Assembly: GCA_964388275.1 (NCBI GenBank)
Contig: CAYLZD010000001.1
Location: 124,001-188,000 of the forward strand
Direction: 5' to 3'
DNA length: 64,000 nucleotides
Origin: JARYLZ01 sp964388275
GTDB taxonomy: Bacteria > Bacteroidota > Ignavibacteria > SZUA-365
The position numbers were made by a program, and so were the translations under genes. Below the pieces are notes generated by a model. That model worked only from the letters and a program-made list of their open reading frames with translations. It was not told the origin of the DNA and ran no database searches. Numbering within the stretch: the first letter of the stretch is position 1; every line of letters begins with the position of its first letter. Shown here in pieces: positions 17,975 through 27,700 of the stretch.

Positions 17975-20900
17975 CTATAACAATTTGCGCGGCATTAATA
18001 ACCGCTTGATTCGACCTCGAACCGGAAACGACGAGTCGGCTCTTCTCTCAATGTAAGTGTAAATAGTAGGAAGAACAAGGAGAGTCAGGAGCGTGGATGT
18101 GATCAGCCCTCCGATTACCACTGTCGCGAGAGGCCTCTGCACTTCGCTTCCCTGCATGGTGTTTATCGCCATCGGAATAAAGCCGAGACTGGCGACCAGG
18201 GCGGTCATCAGAACGGCCCGGAGACGGTCGAGAGCGCCCGACGTGACCGCAAACTCGAGTTCCTCACCGTCCTTCCTCCGATGGTTGATCCTCTCGATGA
18301 GTACGATACCGTTCAAAACCGCGACACCGAAAAGAGCTATGAAACCGATGGAACTGCTGACGCTTATATTGAGTCCCGTTAACCATAGCGCAAGCAAGCC
18401 GCCGCTCAAAGCAAACGGCAAGTTTATTAGTATGAGCAGCGCATGCCGCAGCAAACCGAACATCGAAAAAAGCAGAAGGTAGATGATGAGTAGTGTAAGC
18501 GGCACGACAAGATACAGCCGATTCATCGCGCGCTGTTGATTCTCAAATTGGCCTCCGAATTGCAGGAAGTATCCGGGCGGTAGAGACAGAGCGCCTTCGA
18601 TGCCCCTTTGAAGTTCGGTCACATAGCCGCCGATATCGCTGTCCGCGAGATTGATACCGACCACGAGCCTCCGCTGTCCATTCTCCCGGCTTATCTGCAC
18701 AGGACCTTCAACCGGTTCAATCGCGGACAGCTGAGAGAGCGGCATACGAGCGCCGCCCGGAATATCGACCGGCGTATTCCTGATTGCTTCAAGTGAATTC
18801 CGCGAAGATTCCTCGTAGCGCACAAGAACATCGAAACGCCTTTCTCCTTCGAACAGCTCGGTCGCGACTTTGCCTCCGATCGCTGTTTCGATGACATTCT
18901 GCACGTCGGCCACGTCGATGCCGTAACGGGCTATTTTGTTGCGGTCGATTGAGATATCGAGATATGTCTGTCCTGAAATCTGTTCGATCATTGTATTTCC
19001 GACACCGGGGATGCGCCTGGCGATATTCTCGATTTTATCCGCCGCGTCCCGCAACACATTGAAATCCGGGCCGAAAATCTTCACAGCCACATCGGACTTG
19101 ACGCCTGCGACCAGTTCATCGACACGCATCGCTATCGGTTGAGTGAAGTTGTATTCAATGCCCGGTTCACGATCCATAACCGACTTGAGTTCATCGACGA
19201 TCTCGTCCTTGGATATGCCGGCCCGCCATTCATCACGCGGTTTCAGCATCACGAAGCAATCGGTTTCGTGTATCCCCATATAGTCATTCGCCAGATCCGG
19301 CCGTCCCGTCTTGAATACAGCAGTGCGCACCTCAGGCACAGCGAGCAGCTTCTTCTGTAGATCATTACCTTTGGCGACCGACTCGCTCAAAGCAACGCTC
19401 GGCAGGCGCTTGACTTCAATTAGAATGGAACCCTCGTCCAGTTCGGGAAGGAATTCGGCGCCCATGAACGGCAACAGACCGAAGGAGAAAACCAAGACAA
19501 GCATAGCGGCGCCGACCGTCTTTCCCGGATGCTCGAGAGACCATTGCAAAACCATCCTGTATCGCGGAGCAATTTTTGTGATAAGGGGGTTCTCTTTCGG
19601 AACTCTGGGAAGTTTAAGGAAAAATGAAGAAATGACCGGCACCCAGGTAAAAGCGAGAATCAGAGATCCGAATATTGCAAAACCAACAGCGTAAGCCATG
19701 GGAGCGAACATCTTGCCTTCAAGGCCCTGGAAAGTAAGTATCGGCACATAGACCATGATGATGATCAATACACCGAAGGTTATGGGCCTGGCCACTTCCT
19801 TGGCGCCGGCCGCTATCAACCGGACACGGGATTCTGTTTCTCTTCCCTTTTCCTGCATTGTCCTTACGAAATGGTCCACCAAAACAACGGCGCCGTCAAC
19901 AATTATCCCGAAATCCAGAGCACCCAGACTCATGAGATTGGCAGAGAGGCCCAGTCGATCCATGCCGATGAAAGTGAACAGCATGGAGAGCGGTATTACC
20001 GCAGCCACGATCAGCGCCGCCCTCCAATTGCCGAGGAAAAAGAAAAGAACTGCGATAACAAGTATTCCGCCTTCTATCAGGTTGGTGTAGACTGTTCGAA
20101 TCGTATTATTCACAAGTTCGGTCTGATCATAAAAGGAGCGGACAGTGACACCTGGCGGAAGGCTGCGGTTGACTTCCTCTACCTTTTCCTTGACCCTCAT
20201 TATGACGTCGCGGCTGTTCTCCCCTTTCAGCATCATGACGATACCCGTGACCACTTCACCGACGCTGTCTTTAGTCACGGCGCCAGCTCGGGTTTCCGCG
20301 CCGATTTCGATGGCAGCTATCTGCCGAAGGAAGACCGGAACATTGTTCGCCGTTTTGACCACGATATTTCCGAGCGCCGAGGAGTCCTGGGCCAGACCCA
20401 GACCGCGGATAATGAAGGATTCCCCGTTTTGTTCGATAAAACTTCCTCCGGTAACCGAGTTATTCCTTTCTACGGCCGCGAATACCTCCTCCAAGGTCAG
20501 ATCATAGGCCGATAGGCGCCAAGGATCAAGGAGAACATGATACTGTTTGACGAATCCGCCGAAGCTGTTTACTTCGGTCACGCCTGGAATTGTTTTTAAT
20601 TGAGGTTTTATCAACCACTCCTGCAAGGTGCGAAGTTCCATTGCATCGTATTCCGGCCCTTCCACTACGTATTGGTAGATTTCGCCTAGAGCCGTGGTGA
20701 CTGGTCCGAGCAACGGTTGTTCCACACCGGCCGGAAGTTCGCTCCGAATATTGGAGAGGCGTTCGGAGATTAACTGTCTCGCAAAGTAGATATCGACATT
20801 ATCCTTGAGCACGACCGTAATCACGCTCAGCCCGTACTTCGAAATTGATCGCACGATTTCGATGTCGGGCAATCCGTTCATAGCGTTTTCGATAGGAAAC

Positions 20901-21097
20901 GAGACAAGGCGCTCCACCTCGAGGGGTGAATAGTTCGGCGCCGTTGTGATCACCTGAACCTGGTTGTTCGTGACATCCGGAAACGCGTCTATCGGAATGT
21001 GCTGCAGCGAATAGAGTCCGATGCCGATGACGGTAGCGAGAAAACCGAGCACGAAGAACCGGTTTTTCAGGACGAAATCAATAATAGCCGAACTCAT
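17975..21097 (-). CDS. czcA: Heavy-metal RND efflux permease (CzcA/CusA family)
   Basis: A 1040-residue inner-membrane RND pump of the heavy-metal efflux subfamily, the proton-driven motor of a tripartite CBA exporter. It begins with a short helix and the family string VTNNQVQVITTAPNYSPLEVERLVSFPIENAMNGLP. TM4 carries GALDFGIIVDGAVVLVDH with the charged residues of the proton relay. Two large periplasmic loops and 12 membrane spans fit the expected length (1020-1070). The metal (Co/Zn/Cd versus Cu/Ag) is not certain; the gene symbol reflects family, not substrate. It is the third gene of the operon tolC-like, czcB-like, czcA, starting about 38 bases after czcB ends. Confidence 0.92.
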   Translation of the reverse strand: MSSAIIDFVLKNRFFVLGFLATVIGIGLYSLQHIPIDAFPDVTNNQVQVITTAPNYSPLEVERLVSFPIENAMNGLPDIEIVRSISKYGLSVITVVLKDNVDIYFARQLISERLSNIRSELPAGVEQPLLGPVTTALGEIYQYVVEGPEYDAMELRTLQEWLIKPQLKTIPGVTEVNSFGGFVKQYHVLLDPWRLSAYDLTLEEVFAAVERNNSVTGGSFIEQNGESFIIRGLGLAQDSSALGNIVVKTANNVPVFLRQIAAIEIGAETRAGAVTKDSVGEVVTGIVMMLKGENSRDVIMRVKEKVEEVNRSLPPGVTVRSFYDQTELVNNTIRTVYTNLIEGGILVIAVLFFFLGNWRAALIVAAVIPLSMLFTFIGMDRLGLSANLMSLGALDFGIIVDGAVVLVDHFVRTMQEKGRETESRVRLIAAGAKEVARPITFGVLIIIMVYVPILTFQGLEGKMFAPMAYAVGFAIFGSLILAFTWVPVISSFFLKLPRVPKENPLITKIAPRYRMVLQWSLEHPGKTVGAAMLVLVFSFGLLPFMGAEFLPELDEGSILIEVKRLPSVALSESVAKGNDLQKKLLAVPEVRTAVFKTGRPDLANDYMGIHETDCFVMLKPRDEWRAGISKDEIVDELKSVMDREPGIEYNFTQPIAMRVDELVAGVKSDVAVKIFGPDFNVLRDAADKIENIARRIPGVGNTMIEQISGQTYLDISIDRNKIARYGIDVADVQNVIETAIGGKVATELFEGERRFDVLVRYEESSRNSLEAIRNTPVDIPGGARMPLSQLSAIEPVEGPVQISRENGQRRLVVGINLADSDIGGYVTELQRGIEGALSLPPGYFLQFGGQFENQQRAMNRLYLVVPLTLLIIYLLLFSMFGLLRHALLILINLPFALSGGLLALWLTGLNISVSSSIGFIALFGVAVLNGIVLIERINHRRKDGEELEFAVTSGALDRLRAVLMTALVASLGFIPMAINTMQGSEVQRPLATVVIGGLITSTLLTLLVLPTIYTYIERRADSSFPVRGRIKRLLMPRKLL

Positions 21098-21134
21098 CTC
21101 GGCTCCGCAAGCTGATCTGACATCCGGTAACGGC

Positions 21135-22298
21135 TCATTCCTCTCCTCCCCCCGATAATTTGAGCCTGGATTTCAGATTGAATACCCCCTTTCCGGCGAT
21201 CCGATCTCCTTCCTGCAGTCCTGCCAGAATTTCGATCCGTCCGTCCGCTTCCTTTCCGGTGTCGATTTTTCGGTACGCATAAGTCGAGTCGTTAATTCGC
21301 ACAAACACACGGCGCTCCTTGCCATCGTAGACCAGCGCATCGAGAGGAAGCATCAGTGCGCGTCGCGAGTTGCCGGCCTTGATCGACAGACGGCCGAACA
21401 GGTTCGGTTTGAGTCCACCGTCCGTATTCCGCACCTCGCAACGAACCGGAAGAGTGTGCGATTTTTCATCTATCACCGCGCCGATTGATTGCAGGCGTCC
21501 TGCGTAGATTCTTCCTGGATACGATTGGGTTTCGAAAATCACTTCCTGTCCTGTGCTGACGAACGGCATATCCTTCTCGAATATATTTCCTTCAACCAAG
21601 ACCACGGCGGGATCGACCACTTCGAAAAGGATAATCGAAGGCCCGGCTTCCGCCCCTATGGAAATACTCACGCCTGCGACAATTCCGTTGATGGGTGATT
21701 TCAATTTCAGCACGGGTTCGAAACCTTCAGGATTTTTTAGCAGAGCATCCAACTCGTTGCGGGAGAATCCAGCTGCCAGCATTTTTTTTGCCGCCGCTTC
21801 ATATTCCGCGGCTGCCGAAGCCGCTTCGCTGGAAGACAAATCGAATTGTTTTTCCGAGGCGATTTTCTCCGCGCGAAGAGTAGACAATCGACGAAGTTCC
21901 GCCGCCGCAGCATAGTTGCGAGCCGACGAAACGAGAAATTCGGCGATCAACTGGCCGACGGACATGCTTTCAATCGTCGCGAGAGCCTGCCCTGCCCGGA
22001 CGCGTTCCCCCTGCCCGACAAGAACATTTTTAACACGTCCCTCGACGAGCGAACTGATTTTCGCATGACGGCGAGGATCCAATAATACATGAGCAGGAGC
22101 GAGAATCTCCGCTTCGGTGCTTGCCTCAGCGAGCACAACGTCCTCGACTCCAAGACGCCCGAGTTCCCCCGGCGTCAGCACCAGTAGATCAAGAACGGCT
22201 TTCTCCGCAGCAGGCTCAGCGTCTCCGGCGCCTGAGCCGCACCCGGCGATCATGAAGAGCGTTGATATCGATATCGCGGCATACATGCGAACAAGCAT
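21135..22298 (-). CDS. czcB: RND efflux periplasmic adaptor (CzcB/CusB family), lipoprotein
   Basis: A membrane fusion protein of about 387 residues that joins the CzcA pump to its outer-membrane channel. ATG 22298 is preferred over the open frame to 22385: a GAGGGA ribosome site lies just upstream, the start follows the tolC-like stop by one base, and it yields a lipoprotein signal (LFMIAGCGSG). Domains are a barrel-sandwich hybrid (SSLVEGRVKNVLVGQGERVRAGQALATIES), a helical hairpin rich in Ala/Glu (about 110-190), the second lipoyl half (SPINGIVAGVSISIGAEAG), a beta-barrel, and a membrane-proximal domain (GLQEGDRIAGKGVFNLKS). No N-terminal His-rich metal site is seen. Confidence 0.9.
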   Translation of the reverse strand: MLVRMYAAISISTLFMIAGCGSGAGDAEPAAEKAVLDLLVLTPGELGRLGVEDVVLAEASTEAEILAPAHVLLDPRRHAKISSLVEGRVKNVLVGQGERVRAGQALATIESMSVGQLIAEFLVSSARNYAAAAELRRLSTLRAEKIASEKQFDLSSSEAASAAAEYEAAAKKMLAAGFSRNELDALLKNPEGFEPVLKLKSPINGIVAGVSISIGAEAGPSIILFEVVDPAVVLVEGNIFEKDMPFVSTGQEVIFETQSYPGRIYAGRLQSIGAVIDEKSHTLPVRCEVRNTDGGLKPNLFGRLSIKAGNSRRALMLPLDALVYDGKERRVFVRINDSTYAYRKIDTGKEADGRIEILAGLQEGDRIAGKGVFNLKSRLKLSGGGEE

Positions 22299-22299
22299 A

Positions 22300-23544
22300 T
22301 CATCCCTCAAGCAGTTTAATATTTGTTGCGTACTCATATTCAGCCAAGGCGCGATAGTATATACGCAGCGCTTCGAGGCGGTCAAGTCGAGCCGCTCTCG
22401 CTGTCCGCAACCCGTCTAAAAGTTCAACGATCGAGATTTGCCCTAATTCAAAAGACCTGCGGGCTGTTCTGCTTATTTCCGCAGCTTCTTCCTGCCGCAC
22501 GCCGGAAGCAAGGCGGAGAATATCCGCTGCGTTGCTCAGTGCAGCCATTGCACCGAGCATTCTTTTACGAACGAGGGCAACTTCATGCTCCGCCTCATAT
22601 TCCGCTCTCCTGGCGTCGGCTGACGCTTCTTGTATTCTTCCATTTTCCCCGAGGAAAAACCATAGGGGAATCCGCGCTCCCAATTCCGCGCCCCAGAACC
22701 AGCCCACCCCTGCGATCTCCTGCCTGAACCACGCGGCTTCGAACGCGGGGAAAGCCGACAATCGTCGGTTAGTCAGTTCAGCTCTCATTCCCGAAGAAAT
22801 GAAACGCGCGGAACGCGCCTCCGGATGAGCCCTCGTAAGGGCTTCCAGGTCTATTGCGAGATGGTCTCCGACCGGAGAAGCCGGCAGCGAATCCAGTTTC
22901 CCCCGCGGAATCTCAGTCTCCAAGCCGAGTGCTGCAGCAAGCTCACTCTCCGCGACGAGAATTTGCCCTTCCTTATGAAGCAGTTCCGCAGCGGCAACAG
23001 AGGTTTCCGCTCGCGCCCTGAGAACTGCAAGGTGGGTCACGTCTCCCGCGATTTCGCGTTTCAGCGCAGCTGCTGCCAGTTCCTCGAGCGCATCGACTTC
23101 TTCTCGTAAAATCCCGGCCTGCGCTACAAAGGTTGCAAGATCCGCATAAGACGCAATGACCGAGGCTCTGATACTCCGCCGCACGCTTTCAAGTCGCTGT
23201 TCCGCTGCTCGTTCAAAGGCGGAATACATTCCGGACCGGGCACCCGTCAGCAAGGGAATGTCAAAAGCCTGGCTTATCTGATAATATCGCTGCGCGCCGG
23301 CCCCAAGGCCGGAACCCGATGGTATCTCTTCTTCATGATAGGTGAGCCTGGGAGATTCCGGCGACAGCGCCGAGAGCTTTCGTCCCTTCTCCGCATCCAC
23401 TGCCGCCGCTGCGGCGCGTATCCGAGGATTGTTGTCGTCGGCCGAACGAAGAGCTTCAAGCAGTGTAAGACGCTGCGCGTGGACAGTCGACGCGAGAAGC
23501 ATAATCAGGAAAGGCAAAACGGCTCGAGTTCGCCGGATGGTCAT
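22300..23544 (-). CDS. TolC-family outer-membrane efflux channel (CzcC/CusC-like)
   Basis: A 414-residue outer-membrane efflux protein, first gene of the CBA heavy-metal operon. A Sec signal (MTIRRTRAVLPFLIMLLASTVHAQ) is followed by two repeated helical/strand halves of the OEP family, beginning LTLLEALRSADDNNPRIRAAAAAVDAEKGR. The second half ends RSFELGQISIVELLDGLRTARAARLDRLEALRIYYRALAEYEYAT, a classic OEP tail. ATG 23544 is preferred over the longer open frame (to 23604) because it gives a clean signal peptide. It directly abuts czcB. Confidence 0.88.
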   Translation of the reverse strand: MTIRRTRAVLPFLIMLLASTVHAQRLTLLEALRSADDNNPRIRAAAAAVDAEKGRKLSALSPESPRLTYHEEEIPSGSGLGAGAQRYYQISQAFDIPLLTGARSGMYSAFERAAEQRLESVRRSIRASVIASYADLATFVAQAGILREEVDALEELAAAALKREIAGDVTHLAVLRARAETSVAAAELLHKEGQILVAESELAAALGLETEIPRGKLDSLPASPVGDHLAIDLEALTRAHPEARSARFISSGMRAELTNRRLSAFPAFEAAWFRQEIAGVGWFWGAELGARIPLWFFLGENGRIQEASADARRAEYEAEHEVALVRKRMLGAMAALSNAADILRLASGVRQEEAAEISRTARRSFELGQISIVELLDGLRTARAARLDRLEALRIYYRALAEYEYATNIKLLEG

Positions 23545-23637
23545 GTTCAGTATCCGATATTTATGAATTCCGACTTGTTTGCCCCAGAAATGAGGGCATA
23601 GCAAATATGATGCTTGAAACTGGACATCGGATCAGGA

Positions 23638-24720
23638 TCAGCCGTGCCTGATCAGCATCATGTCTCCGTCTTTGACGAGGTACTCTTTGCCCTCCAGCCG
23701 CCAATGCCCCTTCTCCTTGCAGGCGGCCATCGAGCCGTGCTTTACAAAATCGTCGAAGTGAACGACTTCAGCCCTGATGAAGCGCTGCATCAGGTCGGTG
23801 TGTATGGCGCCGGCGGCCTCCTGCGCATTGGCGCCGCTCCGTATGGTCCAGGCGCGGCATTCGTCATCACCGTAAGTCAGGAAGGAGATCAGACCGAGCA
23901 TCCTGTATGAAGCGGAGATGATGCGCTGCAGCGCCGATTCCCTGATGCCGTACTCCGACATGAAAGATACCGCGTCCTCGTCGGACATCTGCGCAAGTTC
24001 CATTTCTATTTTACCCGAGAAACCGTCCACGTCGATACCGGCTCCGGCGAAAGTCCGCCTCAACCGCGCGGCAACTTCAGCGGTTTCACCGATCCGCGAT
24101 TCCTCCATGTTGACCACGGCGAGCAGAGGTTTCTCTGTCAGGAACTGAAAGCCGCGTATCGCCTTCTTCTCGTGGGCATCGAGCGTAAGCGTGCGCAGCG
24201 GCTGTTCTTGTTCAAGAGCCGCATATCCCTTTTCCAGAACGTGAAGTTCGAAGACGAGTCTATCGTCCTTTGCCTTCTGAAGCTGCTTGGCGAGCTTCTC
24301 GATGCGCGCTTCGGCCATGGCAAGGTCGGCCAGTAGAAATTCGGTTTCAAGTATCCTGATGTCTCTCTCCGGATCCACGCTTCCCTCGGGATGAGGGTAC
24401 AGCGGATCGTCCCAGGCTCTGACGACATGTATGAGGGCGTCATTCGTTTTCACGTTGCCGAGGAAGGCGGTGGTGAACTGCGTCGACTCCCTGTCGCCTT
24501 TCTTCAATCCGACAACATCCACAAACTCGACCGACGCGTAGACCTTCTTTTTCGGGTTGAAGAAATCCGCGAGAGCGTCCACGCGCGAATCGGGCACTTT
24601 GACCGTAGCCAGGTTCGCCTGCCGCTTGTGAGCGCCGGCTTCGTCGAGATGCGTCCGAGACAGCGTTTGGAACAAAGCGGTTTTTCCGCTGAACGGCAGG
24701 CCTACTATTCCGATTTGCAT
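23638..24720 (-). CDS. ychF: Ribosome-associated ATPase YchF (Obg family)
   Basis: A 360-residue P-loop NTPase of the YchF/OLA1 branch, which prefers ATP and binds ribosomes. The G1 loop is GLPFSGKTALFQTL, a little different from the common GLPNVGKST. Other marks are G3-region VEFVDVVGLKKG, an inserted coiled-coil domain (about 125-200), the NxxE-type specificity string VVNMEES, and a C-terminal TGS domain (SFLTYGDDECRAWTIRSGANAQEAAGAIHTDLMQRFIRAEV ... LEGKEYLVKDGDMMLIRHG). Full length. It is monocistronic or loosely linked to its neighbours. Confidence 0.95.
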   Translation of the reverse strand: MQIGIVGLPFSGKTALFQTLSRTHLDEAGAHKRQANLATVKVPDSRVDALADFFNPKKKVYASVEFVDVVGLKKGDRESTQFTTAFLGNVKTNDALIHVVRAWDDPLYPHPEGSVDPERDIRILETEFLLADLAMAEARIEKLAKQLQKAKDDRLVFELHVLEKGYAALEQEQPLRTLTLDAHEKKAIRGFQFLTEKPLLAVVNMEESRIGETAEVAARLRRTFAGAGIDVDGFSGKIEMELAQMSDEDAVSFMSEYGIRESALQRIISASYRMLGLISFLTYGDDECRAWTIRSGANAQEAAGAIHTDLMQRFIRAEVVHFDDFVKHGSMAACKEKGHWRLEGKEYLVKDGDMMLIRHG

Positions 24721-24774
24721 ATACGTTGAATCCTTTATTAAGTCATCCGGAAGGTGCGCCGGAGCGATCGGCGT

Positions 24775-27700
24775 TCATTTCAGGAGATCCATGCGCCGGT
24801 GTAGCCGCACCGATGGAGTGGTCAACAGCAGAACATAAACCCCGGACGAAAGACCGCCGGCATCAAAAACCAACGAATAATTTCCCGCTCTCATCTCGCC
24901 GCAGGCGAGGGAGGCGACTCGTCTGCCGAGCAGGTCGATGACAGAAAGATCGGTGAATCCGGACTCGATCAAGCGGAATTCGACAGTCGTTGCCGCATTG
25001 AACGGATTAGGCCTGTTTTGAAGAAGCAGACCGCCGGTCCCCGCATCGAACAGACGCCGGCCCCCTTCCTCGCAAACCCGGACCCGAAAAATGCCGTGGA
25101 TCAACGACACGGTCACTATCGTGTCGCTCCAGGCAAATGATACGAATTCGAGGGGCGATTCGCCGGCCGCACCCAGAGTCGCCGTACCTTCGAACCAGGC
25201 CAGCGTATCGCTCGCGCGGTTGTCAGTACCGCGCAGAGTGATCGTACGAAGGCCGCCCGCATCTTCAAAATGCTCCAGCAGCGGGTGAAACAGGTCCTTT
25301 CGCAACCGGATTTTAGCTTCATATCCATCTCCTTCCCTTATGTATGCGGGCGAAGCGGAGAGCAGCAGTGGAATCCGGACGCGCTCGCCGGGCATTGCCT
25401 CGATTACGGGAAGAGAGACAGTGGCGGCGATCTCATCCGATCTGAAAATAAAAGGCTCCGAACGCGACATGCAGCCGAATTCGTTGAATGCCTCGACCTC
25501 GAAAACGGCGCCGTCGGCGCCTTCAACCGATTGTCCCACCGCATCCGCCAGGAGCGTGTCATTCCTGTACCATCGCCAGTGATGCGCAGGCGGCGCAATC
25601 AGAAGCGCGCCCGCGCGTATGATCCGCGGAATCGGAGGACGTTCCCTTACGATTACGTCGATGGCGTCGGATATGCCGGCGCAAGCGGATGCGCTGTCGG
25701 TTTCGACATGAAAGATTCCGCTCCGCTTCACCGTGACGCTTCTCGTCGTATCACCGCTGCTCCACCTGTATGCGAGATACGCGCCCGGTCCGGTTTCGAG
25801 CGTCACGCTGTCGCCCTCGCAAAATTCCGTCGCTCCCGAAGCGTATATCGATGGCTTCGTCTTCGGTAAAAATTCCACCGATACCGGAGGCGATATCCCC
25901 CCGCATCCGTTCGCATCCGTTACGCGCACCCAGACGGACGATGCCGACAACAACCGGATCCGGCGCGTCGTTTCACCCGTGGACCATTCGTATGCAATGA
26001 AGCCGTCGCCGGCGTCGGCGATGACGGTGTCTCCCTCGCAAGCCGGCATGGCGGTTTGTAACGTCACCAGCGGCCGGGGAACGGGCGCTAACATTACGGC
26101 AACCGTATCGGAAATCCCCTCGCAACCGGCCGAATCGCGCACATGCGCCCAGTACAATCCGGCCTGTGTAACATGGATGCCTTCCGAACTGTCCCCTGTC
26201 GACCACCCGTAAGACGCCAGGCCTTCCGGCGCGGATAGTCGCAAAGTGTCTCCCTCGCAAAGCGTCACACTGCCGGACGGACTAAGAGCCACACGCAGAA
26301 CATCTGAGACATCCACGGCGAGAATCCCGTCCGCACTGCAACCGCCCGGGCCGACCACCCTGACACTCACGGTATCACGCAGTATTTCGGACCAGATAAT
26401 CCGTATTATGTTCGTGCCGGCGCCGGAGACTATGGTCCCCTTCCGGGAGATCCACTCGAAAAGCGCGCCGTCGAACTCGGGCACGGCAAATACGGCTTCG
26501 CTGCCCATGCACACCGACAGGGGGCCGCTGATACCGGCGTCCGGAACGGAGTAGACCCGGACGGCGATAGTGTCCGAGTTTCCGGCGCACCCGGCGGAAT
26601 CGGCGACCGCCAGAAAATATGAACCGGCGTCCCTCACGACGAGCCGACGCCCGGTCTCGCCGTTCGACCAGAGATAAGCTGTGAAACCGTCCGGCGCGTG
26701 GAGCAGCAGACTGTCGCCCCGGCAGAATTCGGTCCGGCCTGAGAGCGTGATTCGGGGGGATGGCCGCGGACTACGTCGCACGAGGACCGGAGCGGAAATC
26801 CCCTTGCAGCCATCCGAGTTTTCCACTTCAACAGTGATGGAGAGCTCTCCGTAACCCGATTTTAAAACGGTCGAGGCTCCCGTGTCCCCTGTGCTCCATA
26901 AGTATTTTTTGAACACGCCGGCGTTCAGAACGATGCTGTCGTTTCCGCACAACTGCAGTGGTCCGGAAGGCACAATAACCGGAAACGGCGACGCGCTGAC
27001 CCTTACTGCAATCGTATCCGAAACGCCATCGCATCCGTCCCCGTCAGTAACTTCCACAAAGTAGATTCCCGCTGTCCTGACGATGAGCGAAGACCCGCCC
27101 GCTCCAGTGTTCCAACGGTACGACGCATAGCCCGGATCGGCTTCCAGTACGGCGCTGTCCCCGTCGCACAGCGTCAATCCGCCGGCAGGCCGGATGCGTG
27201 GATTGAGCCTCGATGCGACCGCCACCCGGATCGATGTGTCGACGCCGCAAGCGCCGGAACTGTCCGCGGCTTTTGCGTGAAGGATGCCGACGCCCGGCTG
27301 CGACCATTTCACCCGGACTGTTTCTCCGACGGGCGGCGAGACGAGATCGCCTCCCATGACGGACCATGTGACTTCAGCGCCCGGTGACGAGATCGCCGCA
27401 TATGTGCGAACGCTCTGCACACAGGCGCTGCCCGGTCCTGACACTCTGAGAAGCGGTTTCGGGATGAACCTGACAGGCATATGGATGGAAGAGTCGGAGC
27501 ATCCGCCCGAACTCGAGACAAACACTCGATATGTCCCGCTTTTCACTACAAGGAGATCGGATGCTGTATCCGCCTTCAGGAGTTCGTAGTTTCGGAACCA
27601 ACGGTACCGGAAAGACGCATCAAAGGCCGCGGACAGAAGCAGGGTATCACCCTCGCAGGCGGGCTGCGGTCCGGCCAGCCGTAGTTCCGCGGAAGGGGTT